The position numbers were made by a program, and so were the translations under genes. Positions 1 to 7,077 of a stretch of DNA of 46,575 bases are shown here, one piece after another; the stretch's first letter is position 1, and every line of letters starts with the position of its first letter. Origin of the DNA: Ignavibacteriales bacterium (GTDB taxonomy: Bacteria; Bacteroidota; Ignavibacteria; T3Sed10-11). The notes below the pieces were generated by a model. It did not search any database and was not told where the DNA came from. It saw only the letters and a program-made list of their open reading frames with translations. The DNA is taken from positions 1 to 46,575 of the forward strand of contig PWXV01000188.1 in the NCBI GenBank assembly GCA_003568415.1, given 5' to 3'.

Positions 1-629
1 AATGTCAACAAGATAAACAAAATGCGTATAATGGTCGGATCGACGGTAAAATAATCACCTAAACCGCCGCAAACACCGAACAGCTTCCGGTCGTGCCGCG
101 ATTTATATAATCGTTTATACCCGACCCCCTCCTGCTGAGGATTCATACTACTATCTCCTTCGTTTTCTCCCTGCTCAGCGGATTGATGCTGCTCCTTTAC
201 CCGCATTTGCTGATGCATATAAATTATAGCCATACCGATAACAATCAATAGAATCGGCAGCACAATTCCCCAGGAAATATGCCAGATATGATGGAAAGCA
301 AATAGACCGAAATTGTGCAGGAGAAACAATACTCCGATAGCAATAAGTATTATACCGAAGGTCCTGGAAGCATTCCGGTTATCCGGTTGCATCTGTCCCG
401 ATTGGATCATAGCAAGATGATGCGGATTGACCGGCATAACGATCATACCGCCTATATATAAAAACAACCCCGTACCACCGAAAAAAACCAACAATATAAA
501 TATTCCCCGCATTATGGTCGGGTCTATGTTGAAATATTCAGCAAGTCCGCCGCATACCCCGTCGATCATCCTGTCACGGCGCGATTTATATAACCTTCTT
601 GGTTCATTTTTCATATCAGCAGCAGTCAT
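1..629 (-). CDS. Tandem PspC-domain membrane protein (partial)
   Basis: The reading frame starts with ATG at 629 behind an AAGGAG ribosome site and stays open to the window edge, so the C-terminus is missing; at least 209 residues are visible. The protein has two copies of the PspC motif. The first is at about residues 11-55 (RRLYKSRRDR, then GVCGGLAEYF and a hydrophobic segment). The second is at about 170-209 (KRLYKSRHDR, GVCGGLGDYF, then the edge). Between them are two hydrophobic stretches (about residues 90-140) and a polar linker rich in Gln and Glu. PspC proteins are inner-membrane proteins, originally the sensor/partner of the phage-shock response, but many stand-alone PspC proteins have unknown roles. 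No pspA or other psp gene is visible. It is transcribed on the same strand as frr, 253 bases further on. Confidence 0.85.
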   Translation of the reverse strand, partial: MTAADMKNEPRRLYKSRRDRMIDGVCGGLAEYFNIDPTIMRGIFILLVFFGGTGLFLYIGGMIVMPVNPHHLAMIQSGQMQPDNRNASRTFGIILIAIGVLFLLHNFGLFAFHHIWHISWGIVLPILLIVIGMAIIYMHQQMRVKEQHQSAEQGENEGDSSMNPQQEGVGYKRLYKSRHDRKLFGVCGGLGDYFTVDPTIIRILFILLT

Positions 630-701
630 TTTTTATACTCCTTATCGTTTTCCCCCGTACTCCTTCTGATATAGTGTACGGTTTTTCGGAACGTAAGTTA
701 C

Positions 702-750
702 AGGTATCAGGTAACAGGTGATAGGTGAGAGGTGAGAGGTGAGAGGTGAG
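702..750. repeat. Heptanucleotide tandem repeat, 7 units
   Basis: Seven in-phase 7-mers can be read: AGGTATC, AGGTAAC, AGGTGAT, then AGGTGAG four times. The AGGT core is invariant and only the last three bases vary. The array is intergenic. A related heptad pattern occurs at 9147-9218. Confidence 0.9.
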
Positions 751-802
751 AAAATATAATATACTCAGGGCCGGCATCCGGAAATCGGCAAATGAAAACT
801 GA

Positions 803-840
803 GCCCCTTCGCCCCGGCTAAGAATACCGGAACGAAGGGG
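803..840 (-). terminator. Probable terminator of the pyrH-frr transcript
   Basis: An 8-bp stem (CCCCTTCG 804-811 with CGAAGGGG 833-840) has an inner CCGG/CCGG pairing. On the minus strand it is followed by TCAGTTTTCATTT. It lies about 43 bases after the frr stop codon. The T-run is interrupted, so termination may be partial. Confidence 0.55.
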
Positions 841-882
841 ATAGACGCAAACCCGACAACGGAAAATGTCAACCGGATTTCA

Positions 883-1440
883 TCAAACTTCCATAATCTC
901 TTTTTCTTTCTGCTCGAGAAGTTTATCGATCTCTTTCGTGTATTTGTCGGTCAGCTTCTGAACTTCTTCCTCGCCGCGGATCTTTTCATCTTCGGATATC
1001 TCTTTATTTTTTTCCAGTTTTTTCAGTGAATCGTTTGCATCACGCCGGATGTTCCGGATCGAGACTCTTCCCTGCTCGCCATACTTCTTTGTCAGCTTAA
1101 CATACTCTTTCCTGCGTTCCTCGTTCAATGGAGGGATCGGAACACGGATAAGCGTACCGTCGTTTGCGGGATTGAGGCCGAGATTGGCATTTAATATTGC
1201 CTTTTCAATTGGCTGGATCATATTTTTTTCCCACGGTTGGACAGTCAACAGGGTCGGCTCGGGAGCACCGATATTGGCAACCTGCCGGAGCGGAGTCGGA
1301 TTGCCGTAGTAATCTACTTTTACACCTTCGATGAGTGAGGGTGTAGCGCGACCGGTTCTGATCGAACGCAATTCGGACGATACGACTTCAACTGCTTTTA
1401 CCATCTTCTCGTTTGCTTCTTTAATGATGTCTTTAACCAT
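883..1440 (-). CDS. frr: Ribosome recycling factor
   Basis: 185 residues, the normal length for RRF. This cytoplasmic protein acts with EF-G to split the post-termination 70S ribosome. The N-terminal helix and hinge carry family-typical segments: ELRSIRTGRATPSLIEGVKV near residue 23, YYGNPTPLRQVA near 44, and the RRKEYVKLTKKYGEQGRVSI region near 110. The long C-terminal helix is rich in Lys and Glu and ends in a charged tail. The ATG at 1440 follows an AGAGGTGA ribosome site. It is the last gene of the translation cluster, 37 bases after pyrH, and a hairpin follows it. Nothing unusual is visible. Confidence 0.97.
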   Translation of the reverse strand: MVKDIIKEANEKMVKAVEVVSSELRSIRTGRATPSLIEGVKVDYYGNPTPLRQVANIGAPEPTLLTVQPWEKNMIQPIEKAILNANLGLNPANDGTLIRVPIPPLNEERRKEYVKLTKKYGEQGRVSIRNIRRDANDSLKKLEKNKEISEDEKIRGEEEVQKLTDKYTKEIDKLLEQKEKEIMEV

Positions 1441-1477
1441 TGGTCACCTCTGTATTACACTTCGGAATAGTAGTGAG

Positions 1478-2200
1478 TTATGCACTATGTGCCACCCGGG
1501 TGCCAAGTGTTTCACCGAGCAGCAGTTTGGTAAGATTTCCGCGTTTATTCATATTCATTACCACAATCGGAAGATTATTTTCCTGACACAATGTAATTGC
1601 GGTAAGGTCCATCACCCGCAGATTACGTTTAAGTACATCAAGATATGTTAATTCGTTATACATCCGGGCACCGGGATTTTTTTCGGGATCGGTATCATAC
1701 ACACCATCAACACGGGTTCCCTTGATGATAACATCTGCTTCGATCTCAACGGCACGCAATGCTGCTGCCGTATCGGTTGTGAAGTAGGGATTACCGGTTC
1801 CGGCACCGAAAATAACAGCACGTCCTTTTTCGAGATGGCGTATAGCGCGTCTTCGAATGAACGGTTCGGCAACTTCTTCCATTTTAATGGCACTTAATAA
1901 TCGCGTATAGACCCCTCTGTTCTCAAGTGCATTCTGCAAGGCCAGTGCATTTATTACCGTTGCAAGCATCCCCATCTGATCGCCGGTTACCCGGTCAATA
2001 CCGTCGGGTGAATTTGAGACACCGCGATAGATATTACCGCCGCCGATAACTATACCGACCTGCACACCGAGATGGATTGCGTCTTCAATTTCCTGACCGT
2101 ACTGTTTGAGAACTTCCGCTGAAATACCGAAATCAAGATTACCCTGCAATGCTTCGCCGCTGAGCTTCAGCAGCACACGCTTATACTTTGGCTGATCCAT
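1478..2200 (-). CDS. pyrH: Uridylate kinase (UMP kinase)
   Basis: 240 residues, typical of bacterial hexameric UMP kinases of the amino-acid kinase fold. It phosphorylates UMP to UDP with ATP in the cytoplasm. The N-terminal phosphate-binding segment [12 protein letters not shown] is followed by [12 protein letters not shown] (near residue 50), [19 protein letters not shown] (near 75) and the acceptor-site [17 protein letters not shown] (near 135). The C-terminal [14 protein letters not shown] is also conserved. It starts at ATG 2200, only about 30 bases after a strong intrinsic terminator that separates it from tsf. Its expression may therefore depend on read-through or on a promoter inside tsf. 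frr follows 37 bases later. Confidence 0.97.
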   Translation of the reverse strand: MDQPKYKRVLLKLSGEALQGNLDFGISAEVLKQYGQEIEDAIHLGVQVGIVIGGGNIYRGVSNSPDGIDRVTGDQMGMLATVINALALQNALENRGVYTRLLSAIKMEEVAEPFIRRRAIRHLEKGRAVIFGAGTGNPYFTTDTAAALRAVEIEADVIIKGTRVDGVYDTDPEKNPGARMYNELTYLDVLKRNLRVMDLTAITLCQENNLPIVVMNMNKRGNLTKLLLGETLGTRVAHSA

Positions 2201-2231
2201 TACCGTACCGGATTCTATGTGAAGGTAAAAA

Positions 2232-2258
2232 GAAAGGTCTCTTATCAGGAGACCTTTC
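2232..2258 (-). terminator. Intrinsic terminator between tsf and pyrH
   Basis: A perfect 10-bp stem (GAAAGGTCTC 2232-2241 with GAGACCTTTC 2249-2258) has a 7-base loop. On the minus strand it is immediately followed by TTTTTACC. This is a textbook factor-independent terminator, 8 bases after the tsf stop codon. Confidence 0.9.
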
Positions 2259-2266
2259 GAAATTAA

Positions 2267-2869
2267 TTATTTTGAATTTTCACCAAGGTGAAATACCTGA
2301 AACCGGCTCACCTTTATATTCTCACCAATCTTTGCCGTAGCTTCATTTAAAAGATCGCTGACGGTTTTGGTAGAATCTTTAATAAACGATTGTTCGAGCA
2401 GGCAAACCTCCTGATAAAATTTATCAAGACGTCCTTCTGCTATTTTTTCGGCAATGTTATCGGGCTTGCCCTCATTCTTTGCCTGTGTTTTATATATCTC
2501 AACTTCCCGATCTATCTCTGCTTTATCAACATCCTCGCGGCTCACATAGCGTGGATTCATTGCAGCAACCTGCATTGCAAGGTCTTTTGCCAGTCGTTTG
2601 AAATCATCGGTCTTTGCTACAAAGTCGGTTTCACAATTCAACTCAATTAAGGTACCGACCCGTCCGCCGGTGTGAATATACGATTCAATAACTCCTTGAT
2701 TTGCCGCTTTATCGGAGCGTTTTTGAGCTATCGATGCTCCTTTTTTGCGTAAATACTCTATTGCTTTATCAAAATCTCCGTTTGATTCCTGTAATGCATT
2801 TTTACAATCCATCATACCGGCACCGGTTTTCTCGCGCAGCGCCTTTACAGCTTCAGCAGTTATAGCCAT
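2267..2869 (-). CDS. tsf: Elongation factor Ts, short form
   Basis: 200 residues; the guanine-nucleotide exchange factor for EF-Tu. The N-terminal UBA-like domain (residues about 1-45) shows LREKTGAGMMDCKNAL and IEYLRKKG. The core carries the EF-Tu contact TDFVAKTDDF near residue 80. EF-Ts of E. coli and most Bacteroidetes is about 275-285 residues with a coiled-coil insertion. This protein is about 80 residues shorter, like the compact Thermus and cyanobacterial form. The reading frame is intact and ends normally (VFHLGENSK), so it is a natural short form and not a truncation. It lies 24 bases after rpsB and just before a terminator. Confidence 0.96.
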   Translation of the reverse strand: MAITAEAVKALREKTGAGMMDCKNALQESNGDFDKAIEYLRKKGASIAQKRSDKAANQGVIESYIHTGGRVGTLIELNCETDFVAKTDDFKRLAKDLAMQVAAMNPRYVSREDVDKAEIDREVEIYKTQAKNEGKPDNIAEKIAEGRLDKFYQEVCLLEQSFIKDSTKTVSDLLNEATAKIGENIKVSRFQVFHLGENSK

Positions 2870-2893
2870 AATGTTACCTACCTCTTACTATTA

Positions 2894-3679
2894 TTATTCT
2901 TCTTTTTCGTGTTCAGCTTCACCGCCGGATCCTTCTTCCTTTTCGGCGATGGCTTCATCGACCTCTTCGTCGGTCGGTTCCTGCTCCATATCTTTTTTCC
3001 TGATATTCCCTTCGACAACGGCATCGGCAATTTTAGATGTTATAAGTTTAATACTTTTAGATGCATCGTCGTTTGCAGGCATGATGTAATCAACGAGGTC
3101 GGGATCGCAGTTAGTATCAACGATTGCGAACACCGGAATATTTAATTTATTTGCCTCACTTACCGCGAGGTGATCCTTTTTAATATCGACGATAAACACA
3201 GCACCGGGCAGCCGTCCCATCTCAACAACACCGCCCAGAATACGTTGCAGTTTCTCCTTCTCCCGCATCAACATCAACCGCTCTTTCTTGGGCAGGTTAT
3301 CAAAGGTACCGTCGGTTTCCATCTTTTCGATGTTCGTGTATCGTCTTACGCTTTTTCGTATAGTGCTGAAATTGGTCAGCATCCCACCAAGCCATCGTTC
3401 GGTTACGTAATATGCGCCGCATCGCTTGGCTTCTTCTTCGATAATTTCTTTTGCCTGTTTTTTTGTACCGACGAATAGTATGCCTTTACCGTCTGTTGCG
3501 ATATTCGATATCGCATTACATGCATCGTCGATAAGAGTTTGTGATTTCTTTAAATCGATTATATGAATACCGTTCTTTTCCATAAAAATGAACGGCTTCA
3601 TTTTCGGATTCCACCGGCGTGTTATATGACCGAAATGCGAGCCGGCAGCAAGTAACTCGGTGAGTTCTACTCGTGACAT
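2894..3679 (-). CDS. rpsB: 30S ribosomal protein S2
   Basis: 261 residues. S2 binds late to the 30S head/body junction. Family segments run in order: [20 protein letters not shown] (residues about 9-28), [24 protein letters not shown] (near 64), [14 protein letters not shown] (near 91), and [20 protein letters not shown] (near 158) with [12 protein letters not shown] after it. The last 35 or so residues form an acidic tail of Glu and Asp, common in this lineage and probably disordered. ATG at 3679 follows a GAGGTA ribosome site. It is preceded by 146 non-coding bases holding a hairpin and followed by tsf after 24 bases. The rpsB-tsf pair is nearly universal. Confidence 0.98.
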   Translation of the reverse strand: MSRVELTELLAAGSHFGHITRRWNPKMKPFIFMEKNGIHIIDLKKSQTLIDDACNAISNIATDGKGILFVGTKKQAKEIIEEEAKRCGAYYVTERWLGGMLTNFSTIRKSVRRYTNIEKMETDGTFDNLPKKERLMLMREKEKLQRILGGVVEMGRLPGAVFIVDIKKDHLAVSEANKLNIPVFAIVDTNCDPDLVDYIMPANDDASKSIKLITSKIADAVVEGNIRKKDMEQEPTDEEVDEAIAEKEEGSGGEAEHEKEE

Positions 3680-3737
3680 TATTATACCTCAGTTTAGTTA
3701 GTTAATGTTCCTCTACTCTCGTCAGCCCAACAGGGAA

Positions 3738-3772
3738 TTCAGGAATAGCAGCATTGTACTTTGCTATCTGAA
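3738..3772 (-). promoter_or_regulatory. Candidate rpsB leader hairpin
   Basis: The 146-base gap between rpsI and rpsB holds an inverted repeat: TTCAG + ATAGCA (3738-3742, 3745-3750) pairs with TGCTAT + CTGAA (3762-3772), with a 2-base bulge. There is no T-run on either strand, so it is not a terminator. Ribosomal protein S2 is autoregulated through its leader in some bacteria. Assigning that role here is inference. Confidence 0.35.
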
Positions 3773-3825
3773 CACTACCCAATCGGTCGGAGAGTATGTG
3801 TTTTTGTAGAGCTGTAAAAGTTGAA

Positions 3826-4215
3826 TTACCGCTTGGAGAACTGGAAGCGCTTACGTGCTTTCGGTTGTCCGTACTTCTTGCGTTCCACCATTCGGGGATC
3901 GCGTGTAAACATTCTTGCTTTCTTCAGCGGATCGTGATTATCCCTATCAAGCCGCAATAACGCCCGTGCAATACCGAGACGAATAGCACCGGCTTGTCCG
4001 CTTCTGCCACCGCCACGAACATTGGCGATCACATCATATTTATCGAGTGCTTCAACAAGCTCAAGCGGTTTAGTGATTTCCCGGCGATGGTAATCGGTCG
4101 GAAAATACTTTTCAAATGATTGTTTATTTACCGTCACTGCTCCCGTTCCCGGGACTAATCGTACGCGTGCAACTGATGTTTTTCTACGTCCGACAAATAT
4201 CTGTGGTCTTTGCAT
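3826..4215 (-). CDS. rpsI: 30S ribosomal protein S9
   Basis: 129 residues. It belongs to the 30S head, and its C-terminal tail reaches the P-site tRNA. Family features visible are [20 protein letters not shown] (residues about 9-28), [20 protein letters not shown] (near 64), and the conserved basic end [17 protein letters not shown], in which the final Lys-Arg of the tail is present. It starts 14 bases after rplM, the standard L13-S9 pair, so the two are almost certainly co-transcribed and translationally coupled. Confidence 0.98.
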   Translation of the reverse strand: MQRPQIFVGRRKTSVARVRLVPGTGAVTVNKQSFEKYFPTDYHRREITKPLELVEALDKYDVIANVRGGGRSGQAGAIRLGIARALLRLDRDNHDPLKKARMFTRDPRMVERKKYGQPKARKRFQFSKR

Positions 4216-4229
4216 GCAAACTTCCTCTG

Positions 4230-4670
4230 TTATATCTCAAGATTAATGGGTTGTTGTGCTTTATGCGGATGTTCGGGACCGCTGTATACTTTCAGTTTTT
4301 TTCTGAGCCGGCGGCCGAGACGGTTATGCGGCAACATTCCACCAACCGCTTTGTGGATCACCATTTCGGGTTGTTTGTTCATCATTTCTTTAAATGATGT
4401 GACAATTTCACCACCCGGATAGCCCGAATGCCTGAAGTAAGACTTCTTATCCGGACGTTTTCCGGTAAGCTCGACCTTATCGGCATTAATAACGATTACA
4501 TAATCGCCGGTATCTGTGTTGGGTGTAAAAATGGGTTTGTGCTTACCACGCAGGATACGCGCGATCTCGGTCGCAACCCGTCCGAGCACTTTGCCCTCGG
4601 CATCAACAACATACCATTTCTTTTCTACTTCGTTTTCCTGTATAAATCTTGTTGTTTTTACGCTTTCCAC
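4230..4670 (-). CDS. rplM: 50S ribosomal protein L13
   Basis: 146 residues. It is an early-assembly protein of the 50S subunit. [20 protein letters not shown] (near residue 19), [20 protein letters not shown] and [19 protein letters not shown] are diagnostic. The start is GTG at 4670: the ribosome site GGAGG lies 10 bases upstream, there is no nearby ATG in frame, and the N-terminus then has normal L13 length. It is the first gene of the ribosomal cluster, with a good promoter 57-85 bases upstream. L13 can repress translation of its own operon in E. coli; no such site is evident here. Confidence 0.98.
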   Translation of the reverse strand: MESVKTTRFIQENEVEKKWYVVDAEGKVLGRVATEIARILRGKHKPIFTPNTDTGDYVIVINADKVELTGKRPDKKSYFRHSGYPGGEIVTSFKEMMNKQPEMVIHKAVGGMLPHNRLGRRLRKKLKVYSGPEHPHKAQQPINLEI

Positions 4671-4726
4671 TGAGTTACTTCCTCCGGTGGGTATTGTTCC
4701 TAGTTTTACAAATTATTCAAGTTTAT

Positions 4727-4755
4727 AATTTATGGAAATTAATGGAAAATGTCAA
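4727..4755 (-). promoter_or_regulatory. Promoter of rplM-rpsI-rpsB-tsf
   Basis: On the minus strand TTGACA (4755-4750) and TAAATT (4732-4727) are separated by exactly 17 bases. The -35 box starts 2 bases after the stop codon of the upstream E2 gene. Transcription would start near 4720, about 50 bases before the rplM GTG. The -35 is perfect and the -10 matches 4 of 6. Confidence 0.6.
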
Positions 4756-4757
4756 CA

Positions 4758-6050
4758 TTACAACATCGTTACCAGAGGATCTTCAAGCATTCGCTTGAAA
4801 TCGCGCAGAAATTCCGCTCCCACGGCTCCGTCAACTACCCGGTGATCGCACGACATGGTGACACGCATTGTTCTGCCGACAGCAAGCTGTCCATCACGCA
4901 CAACGGGTTTTTCCACTATCGCACCGGTTGCAAGTATCGAACTCTCGGGAGGATTGATAATCGCCGAAAACTCTTCGATATCATACATTCCGAGGTTGCT
5001 TATGGTAATGCTTCCGCCTTCATATTCCTCGGGTTGCAGCTTGCGGTTTCGTGCTCGTTCGGCATAATCCTTTGTCTCTTTGGATATCTGGATTATGCCC
5101 TTTTTGTCACAATTTCTCACAACGGGGGTTATCAAGCCGTCATCAAGAGCGACGGCTATTCCAATGTTCACGTCTCCTCTGCGTTTAATGCTATCCTCTG
5201 CCCAGTATGAATTCACACGCGGGTGCTTTAACAGCGCTTGCGCAGCGATCTTGATCATAATATCGGTAAAGCTGACTTTGGATTCCTCCTGTATATCATT
5301 GATGCGCTTTCGTGCTTCCATGATACGTGTCATATCGATTTCTACCGTGAGATAGAAATGCGGAACACTCGTTTTGCTCTCGACCATACGTCGTGCAATC
5401 GCCTTGCGCATTCCGGTAAGCTCGATAGTTTCAGCAACCGGTTCACCGGCAGGTGCAGCCGGCTCCGCTTTCCCGGGTACGCCTTCTTCGATTGCCTTCT
5501 CAATATCACGCTTTACAATACGGCCTTCAGGACCTGAACCATCCAACGCCTTCAGATCGATACCGTGCTCATCGGCCATTTTACGGGCAAGCGGCGATGC
5601 TTTGATCGCACCGTCGTCTCGTGCTGCCGGTTTTCGTTCCGGCTCTTCACGCTTCGGCTGTTCTTTTTCAGGTTCTTTCTTTTCTTTCTCCGGCTCTTTT
5701 TTCTTTTCCTCTTTTCCCTCTTCTTTCTCCTCGTCTTTTTCTTCTTTCTTTGATTCCTCTACTTCTTTCTTTTCCTCCCCGTCTTCTTTTAAAAGGTCAT
5801 CTACTTTTTCTCCCTCTTCGCCGATGATTGCTATCACATTACCAACGGATGCTCCCTTTCCTTCGGGCACTACAATTTTTAACAACGTCCCGCTATCGAA
5901 CGCTTCAAGTTCCATATCTGCTTTATCGCTCTCAACTTCAGCGATCACCTCACCCTGCTCTACCTGGTCGCCTTCCTTTTTTAGCCATTTCAGGATCTTT
6001 CCCTCTTCCATCGTGTCGCTGAGTTTCGGCATTTGTACTTTAATTGCCAT
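4758..6050 (-). CDS. pdhC: Pyruvate dehydrogenase E2 (acetyltransferase)
   Basis: 430 residues; dihydrolipoamide acetyltransferase forming the core of the pyruvate dehydrogenase complex. One lipoyl domain lies at residues 1-78, with the mitochondrial-type PKLSDTMEEGKI and the lipoyl lysine K43 in ESDKADME. A peripheral-subunit-binding domain is at about 151-188 (ASPLARKMADEHGIDLKALD, then GPEGRIVKRDIEKAI). The catalytic domain ends with SCDHRVVDG, catalytic H403. The linker at about 82-142 is odd: a dense Lys/Glu polyampholyte instead of the usual flexible Ala/Pro hinge. It starts 8 bases after the E1 beta gene behind GAGGT, so coupling is likely. It is the last gene of the lipoyl block; no terminator follows before the ribosomal promoter. 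Confidence 0.95.
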   Translation of the reverse strand: MAIKVQMPKLSDTMEEGKILKWLKKEGDQVEQGEVIAEVESDKADMELEAFDSGTLLKIVVPEGKGASVGNVIAIIGEEGEKVDDLLKEDGEEKKEVEESKKEEKDEEKEEGKEEKKKEPEKEKKEPEKEQPKREEPERKPAARDDGAIKASPLARKMADEHGIDLKALDGSGPEGRIVKRDIEKAIEEGVPGKAEPAAPAGEPVAETIELTGMRKAIARRMVESKTSVPHFYLTVEIDMTRIMEARKRINDIQEESKVSFTDIMIKIAAQALLKHPRVNSYWAEDSIKRRGDVNIGIAVALDDGLITPVVRNCDKKGIIQISKETKDYAERARNRKLQPEEYEGGSITISNLGMYDIEEFSAIINPPESSILATGAIVEKPVVRDGQLAVGRTMRVTMSCDHRVVDGAVGAEFLRDFKRMLEDPLVTML

Positions 6051-6058
6051 TAGTTACC

Positions 6059-7042
6059 TCACTCTTCAATGTATAAGACTTTTTTAATTGCTTTTTTAAC
6101 GCGGGCAACGCTAGGCAGAGATGCTTTTTCGAGATTCGATGCGTAGGGCATCGGAACATCCGCCTGATTGACACGCTCAACCGGTGCATCGAGATAATCG
6201 AATGCCTTCTGCTGCACACGGGTTGCAATCTCCGAACTTACGCTCGCAAAAGGCCATCCCTCTTCAACGATGACTATACGGTTTGTCTTCTTGACCGAGT
6301 CTATAATCATTTCATCGTCAAGCGGACGGATCGTTCGCGGATCAATGATCTCAACATCAATATCCTCTTCTTGTAACTCGTCTGCTGCCTGCTTCACAAC
6401 ATAATACATCTTCGACCATGTTACAACCGTAACATCTTTCCCTTCGCGCTTTACATCTCCTTCTCCGATCGGTATTGTGTGCTCCTCTTCGGGTACCTCA
6501 CCCTTTTGGCCATACATCACTTCGCTTTCGAGAAAGATCACAGGATTATCATCGCGGATTGCAGATTTCAATAATCCTTTCGCATCGGCCGGTGTCGATG
6601 GTGCGATGACATACAAGCCGGGCACGTGTGCATAGAACGATTCAAATGACTGCGAGTGGGTTGCAGCCAGACCGTGAGCGGCACCATTCGGACCGCGAAT
6701 AACCATCGGCATTTTAAACTGTCCGCCCGACATATACCGCATCTTTGCGGCATTGTTGAATATCTGATCCATCGCAAGAATTGAAAAATTAAACGTCATC
6801 ATCTCGACGATCGGACGCAACCCGACCATTGCCGCGCCGATACCGATACCGGTAAAACTCGCTTCAACGATCGGCGTATCGATGACACGCTTCTCACCGA
6901 ATTTTTGCAATAGGCCTGCAGTTACTTTATACGCTCCCTGATACAACCCGATCTCTTCTCCCATAATAAATACATCTTCATCATGCTCCATCTCCTCAAC
7001 CATTGCTTGATTAAGGGCTTCACGCCACGTAATAATTGCCAT
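6059..7042 (-). CDS. pdhB: Pyruvate dehydrogenase E1 beta subunit
   Basis: 327 residues, normal for the separate beta subunit of the E1 heterotetramer (thiamine diphosphate-dependent decarboxylation of pyruvate). Family segments are REALNQAMVEEMEHDEDVFI (residues about 6-25), MGEEIGLYQGAYKVTAGLL, the VIDTPIVEASFTGIGIGAAM region (near 54), NGAAHGLAATHSQSFESFYA (near 119) and the GWPFASVSSEIATRVQQ segment in the C-terminal domain. The RGPNG-x-HG-x2-THSQ pattern is of pyruvate dehydrogenase type, unlike the branched-chain paralogue at 10543. It lies 35 bases after E1 alpha and 8 bases before E2. Confidence 0.93.
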   Translation of the reverse strand: MAIITWREALNQAMVEEMEHDEDVFIMGEEIGLYQGAYKVTAGLLQKFGEKRVIDTPIVEASFTGIGIGAAMVGLRPIVEMMTFNFSILAMDQIFNNAAKMRYMSGGQFKMPMVIRGPNGAAHGLAATHSQSFESFYAHVPGLYVIAPSTPADAKGLLKSAIRDDNPVIFLESEVMYGQKGEVPEEEHTIPIGEGDVKREGKDVTVVTWSKMYYVVKQAADELQEEDIDVEIIDPRTIRPLDDEMIIDSVKKTNRIVIVEEGWPFASVSSEIATRVQQKAFDYLDAPVERVNQADVPMPYASNLEKASLPSVARVKKAIKKVLYIEE

Positions 7043-7077
7043 GCTTTTCTGTTCTCCTTCATACTTACATTACAATA

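Larger units (their letters stand above)
630..882. other. Intergenic region between frr and the PspC gene
   Basis: This gap holds no convincing ORF. From the frr side it contains a hairpin with a T-rich exit on the minus strand (803-840), then a run of seven 7-base repeats (702-750), then the AAGGAG site of the PspC gene. I see no clear promoter for the PspC gene. Confidence 0.6.

Noticed and set aside
724-751. Possible CRISPR-like array
   Set aside because: The units are 7 bases with no spacers and no cas genes; it is a simple tandem repeat.
861-873. GGAAAATGTCAAC, identical to the -35 region at 4744-4756, right after the frr stop
   Set aside because: On the minus strand TTGACA is present, but the sequence 17 bases on (TGCGTC) is not a -10 box. 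A shared 13-mer is expected by chance in a window this size.
2267-2869. EF-Ts as a truncated pseudogene
   Set aside because: It is short for an FCB-type organism, but both domains and the EF-Tu contact are intact and the end is clean. Compact EF-Ts forms exist in other phyla.
5374-6087. Long open frame on the plus strand (237 codons) over the E2 gene
   Set aside because: It is the antisense of the Lys/Glu-rich linker and lipoyl domain, reads as low-complexity Ser/Phe, has no ribosome site and no family resemblance. The opposite-strand E2 is certain.
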